The notes: generated from the letters alone by a model not told the origin. Counted from the stretch's first letter, positions 1-13,400 are shown. The stretch is DNA of 64,000 bases from Cliona cf. orientalis (GCA_963930775.1 OZ005701.1:7633669-7697668), one strand, 5' to 3'. Program-made: numbers and translations.

Positions 1-630
1 ACTTTAATAAAGCCATAGCACGATAAATCTTGAAGACTACTGGTACAGATCCAAGCAAACAATGACAGACAGTCTCATAGTGCCGTGTAGGCCTGTAGGT
101 CTACAGCTGCATGATAGTCCCCTTCCATCCTTCAGTACCGACAGTCAATACAAAGTTTTACCAGAGTCATCAGTGAGCAGTACGTCTAGTCTATCTTTAT
201 CGTATTCTTAGCTGGTCCTTGCGCTATTGAGCTGATGACAGGCTCTATCTCGCTCAGAGTGTCCTCCTTTGGAGCCTTCTGCTTGCTTCTGTACGGCGCA
301 CGATGCGCTCTCTCTCTTTCGCGCCTTCTTTGAAGCCTTTTCTCTCTCTTCGCTTCAGCAGATTGAGTGTTAGTAGAACTCATACTAAAACAGTAGCAAA
401 GAACAAGTATAGTCGTAATAAAGTGGCCTTTGTCAATGTGTCAAAAAAACACGTGACTATGCTGACGCAAATGTTTTCATGCGGCCTTTTGAAATATACC
501 GCGCAGCGCTGTACAATGTGTATGGCGGTTCGCGCGTGACGGACGTACCATACATATAAAATAAACATAATAATATATGGATTGCGAGCGTTTGTACCGT
601 CTATGTGGGGCTCGCTCAGGCTCGCCCCAA
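1..630 (-). mobile_element. Inverted-repeat DNA element, copy 1 (cut by window start)
   Basis: This stretch is the reverse complement of the element at 6498-7108, so two copies face each other around the visible DNPEP exons. Its inner end is a near-perfect hairpin, GGGGCTCGCTCAGGCTCGCC(CC), at 607-628 followed by AA. A 65-codon minus-strand ORF at 186-383 is rich in Arg, Lys and Glu, with runs such as REKRLQRRRERERAHRA. That resembles the basic N-termini of Helitron/PIF1-type proteins in invertebrates. This resemblance is weak; the ORF could be a relic or chance. The outer end lies outside the window. Confidence 0.7.
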
Positions 631-639
631 TTAATTTTA

Positions 640-704
640 TGCCCTTTTCGTTCGACGACCTTTACCTACAGTACGCACAACAGGTAAAGGTCGTCGCACG
701 AAAA
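640..704. repeat. Short hairpin built on CGACGACCTTTACC
   Basis: TTCG-CGACGACCTTTACCT is followed after about 17 bases by AGGTAAAGGTCGTCG-CGAA, a stem of about 18 bp. The same core (GACGACCTTTACC or its complement) recurs near 16313, 29108, 35612 and 38211, so it is a dispersed short repeat. Some of these sites sit just upstream of DNPEP-related exons. Confidence 0.6.
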
Positions 705-754
705 TGGTCTAGTCCAACTTAAGTATACTTTTTTGACGACCTATACCAAATCGC

Positions 755-3700
755 AGGGTTCCAATCATCTCCACTGCGGCTTGTCCTGATCCAATCGAGA
801 GTACTAAGCTGCCAGAGAATTGCCATGTGAGCATAATTCTTTTAATAGTATGATGTAAAATTACCAATTTTTTTTCTATTTGTGTGTGTGCTCTTCTTTG
901 TAGGCATCTTCCCATAATCGTGCGTTGATTCATCTGATGACACAGCAACTCAGATGCAAAGCAGAAGATATTTTGGAATTTGAACTCTGCCTCGCTGACG
1001 TGCAACCAGCAGTAAGGAATCCCCCCCTCCCCCCGTCTCTCTCTCTCTCTCCACTTCTTCCCTCCTTCTCTCTCATTTATCATCACTTTCTCCCTCTCTC
1101 TCCCCTCCCATGCAGACACTAGGTGGGGCTATGCAGGAGTTCATTTTTGCACCACGTATTGACAATCTCATGAACTGCTATGCTGGTCTACAGGTACGTA
1201 CATAATAGTGCATAATTATTGTGGTTTGGCATGGCGTATTAATAGCTTCATTCCCAGGCCCATTCCCAGTCTTCAGTATTACATTGAAATATCGGGAATG
1301 GGCCTGGGGATGAGGCCATAATCATGATACCTCTGATTCATTAATACTTGATTTTAGGGTCTACTTGGTGGAATTGAGACTCTTTCTGATGAATCTAATG
1401 TTCGAATGTTGGCTCTCTTTGACAATGAAGAGGTATATACATGTACATAAAAATTATTTCTGCAAGCATGACATTATTTTCTGCACAAATGCCCCTTAGA
1501 TCTATAATATGTAACTCAACGTATATTCACTGAAAGAAGAGAATCACATACATGCACAGTAGTTTGCAAACAGAGTATTATTGTTCTTACCGAATAATTA
1601 CTTAGGTTACGAGAATTCATATGACTCGGTTGCTAGCCAATTGTGTACATATGCACATGTACATAAGCAGCATCTTACTCTTACAATAATAATATTACAT
1701 GAACTTAAATAAATTTGTAATCTTGCTCCCATCCCTCCCTTAGGTTGGTTCCCAGAGCGCCCAGGGAGCCATGTCCTCCATCTTTGAGTGGATTCTACGG
1801 AGGATCTCCGCTGGCTCTGAAAACACCGTGGCCTTTGAGGAGTCCATCCCAAAGTCGTTCATGATCAGTGCTGACCAGGCCCATGCTGTGCATCCAAACT
1901 ATCCGTAAGATGTGTGTTGCTCTGAGCATGAAAAGTGTTTTTGTGTTGTGAATGCGTACACATGCATGTGTGAAAAACAAAATTGTCATGTGTTTAATGG
2001 TTGTTTGTTTCAAATCACCAACATGCTATGAGGCCTATAGATGTATATTATGCTTTGGGTATTAGCAAGGGTCTATAAGCCCTTGGTATTAGGTAGTCGT
2101 GTATTAGTGCAAAGAGAGAGTTGCCTGTTTTCCCATCATGATCTACTTTTGAGACCTACACTGGTCCGTAATGTATACATGTATCTTTTACAAGTTTTTG
2201 TAAGCTCAGGAACAATTGCATAACTAAATTGATGCCTGCAGCTGAGTGTTGCAGATGCATTACTCTTGTGGATCTGATTGTAATAATAATAAAAGTGGTG
2301 GCTGAGTTAGCAAAGCATTGAGAGGGAAACTTGAGCTGCATGGGTATAAGAAATCGCTTGGTAGCCCACCCTCTGCAAAGGAAAGACTTAATTGGTTGTA
2401 TTACTCCATATTAAATAAATGTGCATGTCTAATTCAGTGTAACATTTTGGAATTCCCTTTCTCTAAAGTTAGCACCCGGTAGTCTAGTTGGTCACGTTTA
2501 CGTCAATTTTAAGTGCATGCATGTGTGTGTACAATATTTCTTATGTATTATGGGATTTCAGTTTTCAGACAAATGTATGATGATTGTGTGTATGAACATG
2601 TGCATATGAGTATGAATTATAATATTATTACGATATTCACCCTTTTGTCCCTACAGAGAGAAGCATGAGTCAAACCACCAGCCTCAGCTCCACCGCGGTG
2701 TGGTGCTCAAGTACAATGCCAACCAGCGCTATGCCACTACTGCCATCACTGCCTCTGTCATCAGGGAGGTGGCAGCTAAATGCAAAGTACCAGTACAGGT
2801 AAAAATATTATGCTGCAGCGTTTATTAAAAAATTAATTCTCACAGTTTTGATTTGTGAGGGCAAACACCTAGTGTCGAAATCTTAGGTGGAGGGGGGAGT
2901 GGGTAGTGGGTAGTGGGTAGGGGGGAGGTTAATTCAATATACACCTTATGTAGTCTGGTTAACTCCATAGTCATTTTGAAAGTAAGAAAAGCCAATTCTT
3001 TATTGGTTATTGGGGGTGGGAGGGGGAATGGAGGGCAGAAGCACCCTGGCCCTACTGAAATAAATCCTGCATCACTGGAGGTACTCTAGCACTTCCTCTT
3101 TATGGCTGGGACTGTCAATATTGCTATTATTTAGGGGAAGTACAGTTCATTAGTCCAGATCTCAATGTCACCACTATTGCTAATACTGCGTATATATACT
3201 AGTAGACATGTACATACATGTATAGACCTTGACCGGAGACAGGAATATTCATGAATATGCCTAAGGAATTAACGAATGCACAGGAGTGCAGACATACATA
3301 TGGCATTCCAACACTGACAAAATTGGCAAGCTCAAATATATGGTCAAACTTGAGTCAGATATATGGTCAAACTCAAATATGTGGTCAAATTGTTGCCTAT
3401 ATATGGTCAAAGCCAAATATATGGTCAAATTTTATATGATCAAACTCAAATACATGGTCAAACGAAAGTTATGGTCATTTTCCCCATATATGGTCAAACA
3501 TGCAGCAAATATATGGTCAGAATTTAAGAAAATCCCCTTACATAATAGTCACGGATATGACGTATCTATTAGTTAATTGGACCGACGTGACATCAGCAGA
3601 ATCCGCGTTCGCGAATAAAATTCGCGATCGCGCGCATAAACGTACACTCACGATCCTTACCTTATGTAGTCTCGTTCACGGACCGGCCCCCTTTAGGGCG

Positions 3701-6315
3701 GAGTCTGGGGACTTGATCATTTCGGGCTGGTGCGTGAGACTAGGAACGTACAATCGGACATTGTATTGTATGGTATTAAAGCAGTATGGTAAGCATGAAT
3801 GAAACTACTAGGTAGCTATTCATGTATCCTTCTGCACCTGGTGTGCACGTGTCTTACCTTAGTCTCGAAACCAGACCGCTCCCACTGCAGCGTTCAGTTC
3901 TTTCAGGATGAACGCGCGGATGACTTACCTGGGCTAGCTTTATCCCCAGGCCCTCTCTCGATCTCCCAGTATTTATTATGGAAGATAGAGAGAGGGCCTG
4001 GGGACACGGCTAGCTCAGCTGAATTTCATTCATACTTATAATTACCTTACAATGTCCGATTGTACCTAGTCCCGCGCACCAGCCCTACGAAGGAGGGATT
4101 GTAGCGCGAGCGAGATGGCCAAGTCCCCAGACTCCGCCCCAGAAGGGGCGGGTCCATGAACGAGACTACATAGCGGGTAAAGGATCGTTTGTGCGCACGA
4201 TCGCTAATTTTATTCGCGAACACGGATTCTGTTGACGTCACGTTGGTCCAATTTACTAATAAATACGTCATATCCGTGACTATTATGTAAGGGGATTTTC
4301 TTAAATTTTGACCATATATTTGCTGCATGTTTGACCATATATTGGGAGAATGACCAAAACTTTCGTTTGACCATGTATTTGAGTTTGAGCATATAAAATT
4401 TGACCATGTTGACCATAAATAGGCAACAATTTGACCACATATTTGAGTTTGACCATATATCTGACTCAAGTTTGACCATATATTTGAGTTTGCCAATTTT
4501 GTCAGTGTTGGAATGCCATACATACATGCATGTATGACTCAAATCTATAGCATGGCTCACTGTGTATGCTTGTTCAATATCAGGAGTATTGAAGTACATA
4601 ATATTATACCGTATGATGGGTAATTTTCGTGGTTAATCCGAAAAGGCCCTCAGAATTAATTTTCGTGAGCAACCAGTCCAGGGGCGTGGCACTGCACAAG
4701 CAATGATATAATCGATACACATGCTCAATCTTGCTCATGTTACTAAGCCATACCTGAGACTTGGAGCAATAGCATGAGATAGAAGAATATTAGTGTCGAA
4801 GACGCCATCAGCTGGATGACAGTGGCTACTGTTGCTTGCTAACACTGGTGTGGCCACGCCCATCATCATGGACTCGACTGTAGGCATTAATTTTCGTGGG
4901 TGGGAAAATTTCGTGACTGCCAAGTCAACTATGAAAATAATGAAAATTAGCACCCCACAAAAATTACCCGCCATACGGTATATTATACCCTGCACCTAAC
5001 AGGGTTCTCTCTTTTGAGTCAGTGTGTGATCTAGGAGTAGGGGGAGGCACCTAAAGGAAGAGTGGTCATGTTAAGTCCTACCCAGTGGAGTAGTAGACTA
5101 AGTGTGCAGCTGGCCAGTTTGTGTTTACATAGCACCTACCTCCGCTACATAACTGTGCTTTGCTGGTCTGCTGTCAATGCAGTGACAGTGTAAACAGTGG
5201 CTCTCAAGTGCATAATTCAGTTTAGGCATGTCACGGAGGCTGTCAGTTTATATAGTGACATACCATGCTGGGTATACTTCAAATGCATACTTTCTCTCAG
5301 ACGATCCTTACCATTCAATACAGGTAGGGTTGCTACAGACAGACAGACGGATGGACAAAAATCGCCAAACAATTGTAGTAACCGTCCGCCTATGCTTTGA
5401 GGCGAGGGTTAATTAGTCATAAATCACAAACGTGCTTCCTTGTGTACTGTGATTTTAACCTGTTTACTGCAGCAAAACACACACAATCACCAACAATGCG
5501 TAGTTTACCCTACAGGCTAGAACACCTAAAAGTCCCAAATTTTATATAATAATATTGTAGTCGGTATGAAATCAGTAATGTGGCATGATAATTATTGTTT
5601 AGACTCAATTTTGCCTTCATGGCATTTAGGGGCAATTTTAAATGTGGTATGGGGGGAATTCTAACCACGGCTATGATTTCAAACTTTACAAGGTAGATGT
5701 CGCTTGTTTTTTTGAGGTTTCAAGTTTCAACTTATCATGGATTCAAATGGAGTCCACACGAATGCTAAGTCATGCATACTCTGATAGAAACCACACTATA
5801 ACAATGGCAATAAGACCATTTCACGAATAAATCACCAGCTTTACTAGTATGCTATGTCTCATAATCTGCTATCATGATCCATTCAGCTTAGATTAATTTC
5901 ATTGTTCTTGGTATACTGTGAAACATTGTACAGTATCATGTATTCAAGTTCCGAGTATGCATATTTTCCGCTAATTTCCATACAGGAGGTAGTGGTTCGC
6001 AATGACAGTGCCTGTGGGTCTACCATCGGCCCAATGGTGTCAGCCAAGCTGGGGCTGAGGACAGTGGACCTCGGTATGCCTCAACTCAGCATGCACTCTA
6101 TTCGAGAGATGTGCTGCACATCATCCGTCTACCAGGCCACCTCACTCTATATGGTATAACTCAACTATTATTACATACCATAATATTATTATTGTCAACA
6201 TTATAGTGTGCACGTGTACTCATGATTCAGTACAATGATTGTTGAGTGTTTTCTTCTCTTTGACCTGCAGCAATTTTATGACAGCTTGCCAGAGATTGAT
6301 GCATCATTGACCTAA
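755..6315 (+). CDS. DNPEP: Aspartyl aminopeptidase (M18 family), C-terminal exons
   Basis: A cytosolic zinc aminopeptidase that removes N-terminal Asp/Glu. Exons read from the sequence: about 755-826, 904-1011, 1116-1193, 1358-1432, 1744-1904, 2657-2798, 5986-6153 and 6271-6315. From 904 onward all are GT..AG bounded and in frame to a TAA, giving 258 residues. The conserved M18 residues in this half are present: the Asp in FIFAPRIDN, the DNEE pair (catalytic Glu plus metal ligand), the Asp in [15 protein letters not shown], and the His in LSMHSIREM. The first metal-ligand His and the rest of the N-terminal half must lie upstream of the window. The frame of the first listed exon is less certain: it differs by one base from the second copy at its 5' edge. 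The intron 2799-5985 carries two transposon-like elements. This is the only one of three copies that reads open. Confidence 0.85.
1013..1110 (+). repeat. Pyrimidine-rich tract in DNPEP intron
   Basis: A CT-rich run (poly-C, then CTCTCTCT) directly before the acceptor at 1113-1115. Related tracts precede the same exon in the other two copies (about 16685-16810 and 29280-29360), so it descends with the duplication. It would act as a long polypyrimidine tract. Confidence 0.6.
1244..1316. mobile_element. Small hairpin element, AGCCTCAT-CCCCAGGCC family
   Basis: AGCTTCATTCCCAGGCCCAT and its inverted copy ATGGGCCTGGGGATGAGGC form a stem around about 30 bases. It is one of at least seven relatives in the window (3933-4014, 14767-14859, 17066-17146, 19004-19081, 19150-19195, 51610-51717). 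The copy at 17066 sits in the same intron of the second DNPEP copy, so that insertion predates the duplication. Confidence 0.75.
3285..4525. mobile_element. Long inverted repeat with internal ATATGGTCAAA repeats
   Basis: Bases about 3285-3775 are repeated in inverted orientation at about 4043-4525, with a ~270-base spacer. Each arm begins with a cluster of irregular copies of ATATGGTCAAA and continues into unique sequence around GGATATGACGTATC. It lies in the large DNPEP intron. A foldback-type element is the simplest reading. Arm-to-arm ORFs are by-products of the repeat. Confidence 0.8.
3933..4014. mobile_element. Small hairpin element nested in the long inverted repeat
   Basis: GCTAGCTTTATCCCCAGGCC and the complementary GGCCTGGGGACACGGCTAGC enclose a short loop, with CTCTCTCGATCTCCCAG as extra stem. 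It belongs to the CCCCAGGCCC hairpin family and sits in the spacer of the 3285-4525 inverted repeat. Confidence 0.75.
4606..4982. mobile_element. MITE with TATACCGTATG..GGGTAATTTT terminal inverted repeats
   Basis: The left end TATACCGTATGATGGGTAAT and the right end ATTACCCGCCATACGGTATA are imperfect inverted copies, about 28 bp each, around a ~320-base interior. TA or TATA flanks both sides, as expected for a TA-targeting element. No transposase is encoded. A shorter relative may lie at 16935-17029. Confidence 0.75.
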
Positions 6316-6497
6316 CTTTGTTCTATACTAGTATTATTATTATTATTATAATTATTAGGGTATTCTTCTGCATGATTGATAATAATAGTATTATTCTTGA
6401 TCATTGGTGATACCTTTTATTATTATTATTATCATCATAAGTGTGTGTGCATTAAATTCAATTGGTTATTTGGGACAGTGTGTGCATGTGTACATGA

Positions 6498-7108
6498 TTG
6501 GGGCGAGCCTGAGCGAGCCCCACATAGACGAGGTGAACGCTCGCAATCCATAATATATTATTATGTATGGTACGTCCGTCCGTCCGTCACGCGCGAACCG
6601 CCATAGACATTGTACTGCGCTGCGCGGTATATTTCAAAAGGCCGCATGAAAACATTTGCGTCAGCATTCTCATGCCTGGGACACGGGCCGTATATACGCC
6701 ATTCTAATTTAGCGAATTGCAAATTTGCACTCGTGCTTGTATACATGTATTGATCAAGTGCAAGCGCGCCATCATAGAAGTATTAGCAGAAGGCTCCGAA
6801 GGAGGAGAGAGCGAGACAGAGCTCGTCATTAGCTCAACAGCGCAAGGACCAGCAAAGAACACGATCGATAATGATAGAGTAGACGTGCTGCTCTGAATGA
6901 TGACTGCATGATAACAGAGGCAATTAAAATTTTTATTGACTGTCGGCACTGAAGGATGGAGGGGACTAGCTATATATCATGCAGCTGTAGACCTACAGGC
7001 CTACACGGCACTATGAGACTGTCTTGTCATAATTTTGTTTGCTTGAATCTGTATCGAGTCGTGGCTACTGACAGAGACTTACAGAGGCTCAGCTCAGGCT
7101 CGCCCCAA
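6498..7108 (+). mobile_element. Inverted-repeat DNA element, copy 2 (complete)
   Basis: It starts TTGGGGCGAGCCTGAGC at 6498 and ends with the inverted copy GCTCAGGCTCGCCCCAA at 7108, giving 611 bp. It is the inverted relative of 1-630. The interior has diverged by small indels and the basic ORF seen in copy 1 is not open here. It lies just after the DNPEP stop codon and before the first exon of the next gene. Confidence 0.75.
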
Positions 7109-7495
7109 ACAGGCCCTGCATGACACTAGTATTATATTTTGGAACGAATCCAGCGTATAAACTAGCTAGCTGATTGCGCACCGATTATCGTAAGTAGCTG
7201 ATGCACGAGCTGCTGACTCACGTCGACGTCACGAGCTGATTGCAGTTCGTGATCTATACCGGTACAGAATAATATTTATGTGTGGGCGTGTAATCTTATT
7301 AAATAATAGAGGATCAGTTCGCGTACTGCAAGCTGACATTTCTTCAATTTGAGCAAAAAGCTCATCGGACGGCCGCGGGTTCCCGAGACCCCCACCCTCT
7401 CTGAGCTCCGACTGCGAGCTATCGAGCTAGCTCGAGATCAGAAGAGCTGGCTAGCTAGGCAACATAGTGCCTGCAGATTGTATTCAGCGGCAACT
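7109..7495 (+). promoter_or_regulatory. Upstream region of the first death-ACS gene
   Basis: 387 bases between the element at 6498-7108 and the first ATG at 7496. It must hold the promoter and 5' leader unless transcription starts inside the element. I see no clear TATA box. The ORF crossing this stretch from about 7349 has no ATG at its start and runs through the donor site, so I do not call it. Confidence 0.4.
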
Positions 7496-10400
7496 ATGGG
7501 AGACTCAAATCAACTGAGTGAGTCTGTTTTAATAATAAATATTACACTCATGGCATGCGGATTTCACTGATTTGCCCGGGCTGGGTGAGTGCTGCAGTTA
7601 ACGAGTCCGACACCTTTCCCGAATCCGAATGCAGCCGCATGCTCGAGCTCAAGAAAAGGCTATCCATAATGTGCCTATATCATTGTTATGCTCCACCTAC
7701 CCCAAATCGGGCCAGATAGGGGATTTTGTAAGCCTGATGGGGCTTGTATCAAGATCTATCCCGAGGGTTGGGGATTTGTACCATGTCTTTTGGTACTGTA
7801 TCTGTAACTTCTGCGCATATTATGAACATCATTTTACAAAGGCCCCTACTGATCCCCTATCTACAATAGGGGACTTTGAATCGAAGAGTTTCCCCTAGGG
7901 TAAGTACTTTGCTAATTTTAAACCCTATATACCCCGACTGGGGTAGGTGCACGTGGGGCATGACATTAATTGATAGGTGCATAATAGTGCAAGCATATCA
8001 CAGTGAGCCCGTACATGTGAATCATTATCATGCATGCATGACACTCGCCTGTGAGCGCGTACTATTTGGAAATTTATAATAATATCATCAACTCTTATAA
8101 TTAACCACAACCATATAAATGGATCTCCAATTCTTGCAAACAAGCTAACTTGGGTAGCGCAATCGATCTAGGTGCATAAAAGCATGCAGTTATCGGGAGG
8201 GGATTGACAGCAAATCATAAGATAGCTTAAGAAATTTAAGCCTCGAAACAAGCAATGAGTACACACCTTGCAGATTTAATTTTTAGCTCTATGAATTATT
8301 TATATGGAAAAACAATACTAGTCGGTGCGTAACTCGGGCATACTTCAACCTTTCAACAAAAAAATTATCACTGAATAGGCCTCACCGAGTGGAAGCTATC
8401 GATACCTTAACCATCATCATGGTAATCGCTATTGCCCCCATAGCAGTTTGCACCATCAATCCAAAAATTAGGTATCCAGAATAACTAGCTATAAGGTAGC
8501 CTTCAATTATGCTAGCATTATATGCATCAACTGGCATAATAATTTTGAGAATTTTAGGGCACACAATAGCTAGTAGCTGTTAATCAACCTTTGTTACAAC
8601 ACCTGGACTACATAATATTAATTAATTTATTACGGACTGGTAAAGGGTTGGTCAATCCGCTGATACCAATTTTTAAATCCGAGCACATGTAAAATTGAAA
8701 TGGCTACACTCAACGATAGTGTAACTGAGTCTCCTCGTGTCTCATCAAGTGTGAATCGACTATATTATAGTTGATTCACACTTGATCATAATGGGCTGCC
8801 CATAATGCATTGGGAATTATAGGTACACTTTTTGAGCATTATTAGGGATTTTTTGAGCATTTGAAAAGCATTATAGGTGAAATCTATGGGGCATGTGTGC
8901 CAGCCATGGGCTATAATTAATAGCTATAGTATTTAAAATCATGATGCTGAATATTATTATAGATGCGTGCATAGCACATGACATTATTGATGTCACCAGA
9001 TATCATGAAAGACGACCCCCCCCCTTAGCTGAACATGCATATTATGTTGCAGCAGTATTATTCATGGATGTATGACACTATGAATAATTATAAAGTGTGC
9101 AGATGTGACAATTTTGATATTCATTGCAATTCTGCACTTGGATCCACCCACATTTCGTACCCATCAAGAATAACAAACAAAATTATTGTGAATAATATAT
9201 ATAATATAGTGCCTGCAATAATAATAATATTATTATAATCAGTGTGTGCAGGTTCCTTATATAATAATATTATTGGAGTGTAGCTATAATACTATAAAAA
9301 TAATGTGGGTGTGAACATTATGCGGCAGTGGTATAGCCATGGCAGTCTGCGAATCAAGATCAGCTGCATGCAGGTATACATGATCCTTATATACATCAAG
9401 AAGCATGCATGATGGATCAAGTGGCTGTAAGAATTATTATTATGATAGTGACTGCAAACTGAGTGTGACATACATTGTATAATCCAGCGATCATGTAATT
9501 ATTATTACGCAGGTATTCATGAAAACTGCACATCTGAAGATTTTCTTTGGATTGCGAGCGTGATCGGATCAAAAATCAGTGAATCAGATATTGCTGATAG
9601 GTACTCCAATCTTGCTGTTTGTCTGGGAATCTCATCTGAGGGCTTAGACATGATTGGAGATGATCATGAAATTATTCAACAGTCCTTTTTACTCTGGAAA
9701 TCAGAGAATGAGGCAGACTTTTCACGAGAGAAATTACTACAGTGTCTTGAACGACTACAGGATTCTTCAGCTTTTATGGAAAAACTTAGGGAGAGATACA
9801 GTAAGTACTATAATAAATAATACTACAGCTATAGTATATAGTCTATATTATTTTGCGTAATACAATATCAATGACGTGCATATCAATTAATAGGTGGGGA
9901 GCCTCAAGTGGCCAATGACTCTTCTGGTATTCTTATCCATTTGGAAGATCAAAACATACCAAGTGGCAATGACTCGAGACCCATTGTGTCACAACCACCC
10001 TCAAACGGTAAGCCGTGCATGCATAATATATAATAATATAATATATAGTTTCATTCTCTGAGGCACTTATCATGCATAGCTATACATGCATGTACTTTCA
10101 GCAGACCTAGTGGAGTTGGATCATGTAGCTTTCTCATCACCTGTACCTATCGAGGAAGCAGTGGGAAAAACTTCAAAAATGTTGGTGTGTGGACAATGCA
10201 CTGATATTCGGAGTGCTCCTGAATGTAAGACACTATAGCTATAGCCTAGTAGCTATATACTGTAATACTATTATTCTTGTGTATATATATATTGTATAAA
10301 ATTGAACTGCATCGATAATTAAACTCAGCATAATAATATTATAGCCAAAATTTATGTTCCTAATTCACTGCAATACTTAAACTACTAACAGTATTCACCA

Positions 10401-13400
10401 AACGTGAAGTTACACAGAAGATTGCTGAAATGGAAGAGAAATTCTCTACTCTCGTTTCCAGTGTGCAGTTGCATTTCCAAAGCTTTCCCGAGGAAGGTAT
10501 TCAGGCCATGAAATCATACCTGACATCACTTTCTATGAGTGTCAGAGAGGATGTAAGTGAATGCGTTTTCACATCCCAGCAAGTGGAGATCATTACTTAC
10601 AGCAAGCTGCCGAAAATTTTTCAATGGCTCACAATAAATGGCATTTGGAGCTTTTTGAATATCTATCTACTGGAAAAACTAGTAGATACCTACAGCAACA
10701 GCGATGATCTGAAGCAGCGTGTTGCTACATTCAAGGAAGAAATGCAACATTTCAAGAAAGACATGAAGCTTGCAGATTTTCTTCCCGCCTGGTCTGGTCG
10801 ATGTCCTCATGTCCCATCAAGTGGATTTGCACCCATCATCCTTCGAGTCAACAAAGACTGGGGTGACTGTACTCTTGGTGATGTTGCAGATATGGAGGGC
10901 TTTCTGGAGAGCAGGTTTTTGATAAATCGGTTCATCCTCCGATTTGCAAATGGTCACTACGGCTCAGTTGTGATCATGTGGCTGGTTCCAGCTCATGCAA
11001 TTGCATATCTGAAGAAAAGGATCTTGGCTATTGGGTCAGTATCACTTACTACTAATCAAGTTGAAGTGAAATTGGGAGGCAACTTCACCGTGAAGGTATA
11101 TAGCCCTATAATTAAACTATATATCACCTTCATGATCTCAAATATTGCAGGCTTCATCAATAAGCATTCAAGAGCCAAATCCATGCACGGCTCCCATCAG
11201 AAGCAGGAAGTCACAGGGTAATAAAGTACAATTCCAACACTGCATGAGGCTTGCATGCATATGGTGCACATTGTGAATCATGTATATTCAACTTTTTCGA
11301 TGGCTTTCCATTATTATAGAACAAATCTCCAAAACTCTTGTGGATTGCGGTAACTATGATGAGCTCTATACAACAAGCACCAAGGATCCTGACTTCTTTT
11401 GGGGTACCCTGGCCAAGCAATTTCTCCAGTGGGAGAAACCCTTTGAGAAGGTCGAGGACTGCAGTATGGAGGAGGGAGAGATCAAGTGGTTCACAGGGGG
11501 AAAGCTGAATGTATCAGGTATTTATAATTGCATTATGCAAATACTCTGCAGCTTATGATGCATAAGAGGACACTACAATTATTATTATATAGGCATTGGT
11601 TTACAGGTACACATTTCAATTCAGTATTATTACTACCGAAAATGACTAATTGCAATTAGGAACCTGAAAATTTCCCCATGCTAATTCATGGTTAATGATC
11701 TATAATAATTATAGAAAAGAGGTATGAATCTTAATTAGATAGCCATAATCATAATATGTATTCAGGGGTAGATTTATCTATACTAGGGTCAGATCATGAC
11801 AAGTGCATGCCGCTGAGATAATGATTCCGCAGCATCATTATTAAATTTTGTGTATAGTGAACTGTGTTGACCGCCATGCAAAGGAACATCCCGATCGTGT
11901 TGCTCTCATCTGGGAGAAGGATGAACCTGATCAAGCAGAGCAAGTTACTTACAAGTGAGTATCATAATCACCTATAGCTAGTAAGTAGCTATAAAAATCT
12001 GCATGCACAATAATGCTCCCAACTGTTCATAGCTGTAGCTATAATATTATAGGTAGCTATAAAGAATTTTTAATACTTGGTAATTGCACATAGCTCCATC
12101 ATACAGTTGCATAATAATTATTGCATACACAAACAGGAACTATAGTCATGTAGCGTCCCTTATCAATGCCAAATACATGCAATGTCATAGACTATTATTA
12201 ACAGTTACTGTAATGTAGTTAATGGAGGATCATGACAGGTATTGATGTTCCGGAGACGCCCAATCTGATTAAAATAGCAGAGTACATGCATGTATCCATC
12301 CGTGAATTAGTGTAATTAATGATGAGATACATGTAGACTCTAATACACATCCATACCTGGTGTGTATGTGCATGTATATAACAGAGAGTTGCTTCAGAAG
12401 GTCTGTCAGATTGCCAATGTCCTCAAGAGCAGAGGAGTCAAGAAAGGAGACATTGTGGTTATCTACATGCCAGCATGCCCACTGACTGTTGCATCCATGC
12501 TGGCTTGTACAAGGATAGGTGCAGTCCATAGGTATATAAAATCATGCTTACTTGGACACAATAACAGCTAGTGAATTTCACAATAATATACCATGCAGTG
12601 TGCTATTTTCAAAGTTTGCCTTGGTTCAAGAAGATCAAAGGGCTAAAATACTGAAGGAAAGAACAGCTGGAGGTAGAGCATAGATTATAATACGGCGAGA
12701 TATCAGTTACTGATCATATTATTATTATAGCCAAAGTGATCATTACTGCAAACAAATCTCAACTGAGTGGCAGAGTTCTACCACTGAAAGAGAGCCTGGA
12801 AATTCTTCTTGAAAGCTCTGATAGCATTCAACATGTTTTAGTGTATAAGAGAACTGATGCAGAAGTAACTATGAAGCCAGAAAGAGATGAGTGGCTTGAA
12901 GAGGTTAACAATTATTATTCCTTTCTACTTCTATATGGGCATGATCTCATTATAATACTTCTACCAATAGGCAATGGAAGAACAGCCTACAGAGTGTGAA
13001 CCAGAGTCCATGGATAGCGAAGACGATCTCTTTGTGATGTTTACCTCAGGTGTTGAGAAAACCGCAAAGGGGATCGTCCACTCACAGGCAGGATATTTAC
13101 TTCATGTAGCTGTCACCTTCAAGGTATGTACCATGCATATAACTACCGGTAGTCTCTGTTTTCAATAATGTACGTTAGATTAGCTTCCCTGGAACACCCC
13201 TGTGACAAATCAATGCTGTCACCTGTGGCACTCGATCAGTTCGATGCTCCAGCCATCAGGCCCAACTCATCATCATAATCAAGCAGTAGCTAGGCTAAGC
13301 ACTTTGTGTACAAGTCCCAAGATTTCAAGTGTAATATTTACATCCAACCTTGCTCCTGGGGGTTTTGGTAGCTCAACTTGGAATCACACCGGAGGTGTGA

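Noticed and set aside
3286-3802. Overlapping ORFs with repeated IWSN / YMVK words
   Set aside because: They translate the ATATGGTCAAA repeats of the inverted element and occur in mirrored form in both arms.
7349-7570. 73-codon ORF over the first exon of death-ACS copy A
   Set aside because: It has no ATG at its start and crosses the donor at 7518. The ATG at 7496 matches the start of copy B in length and phase.
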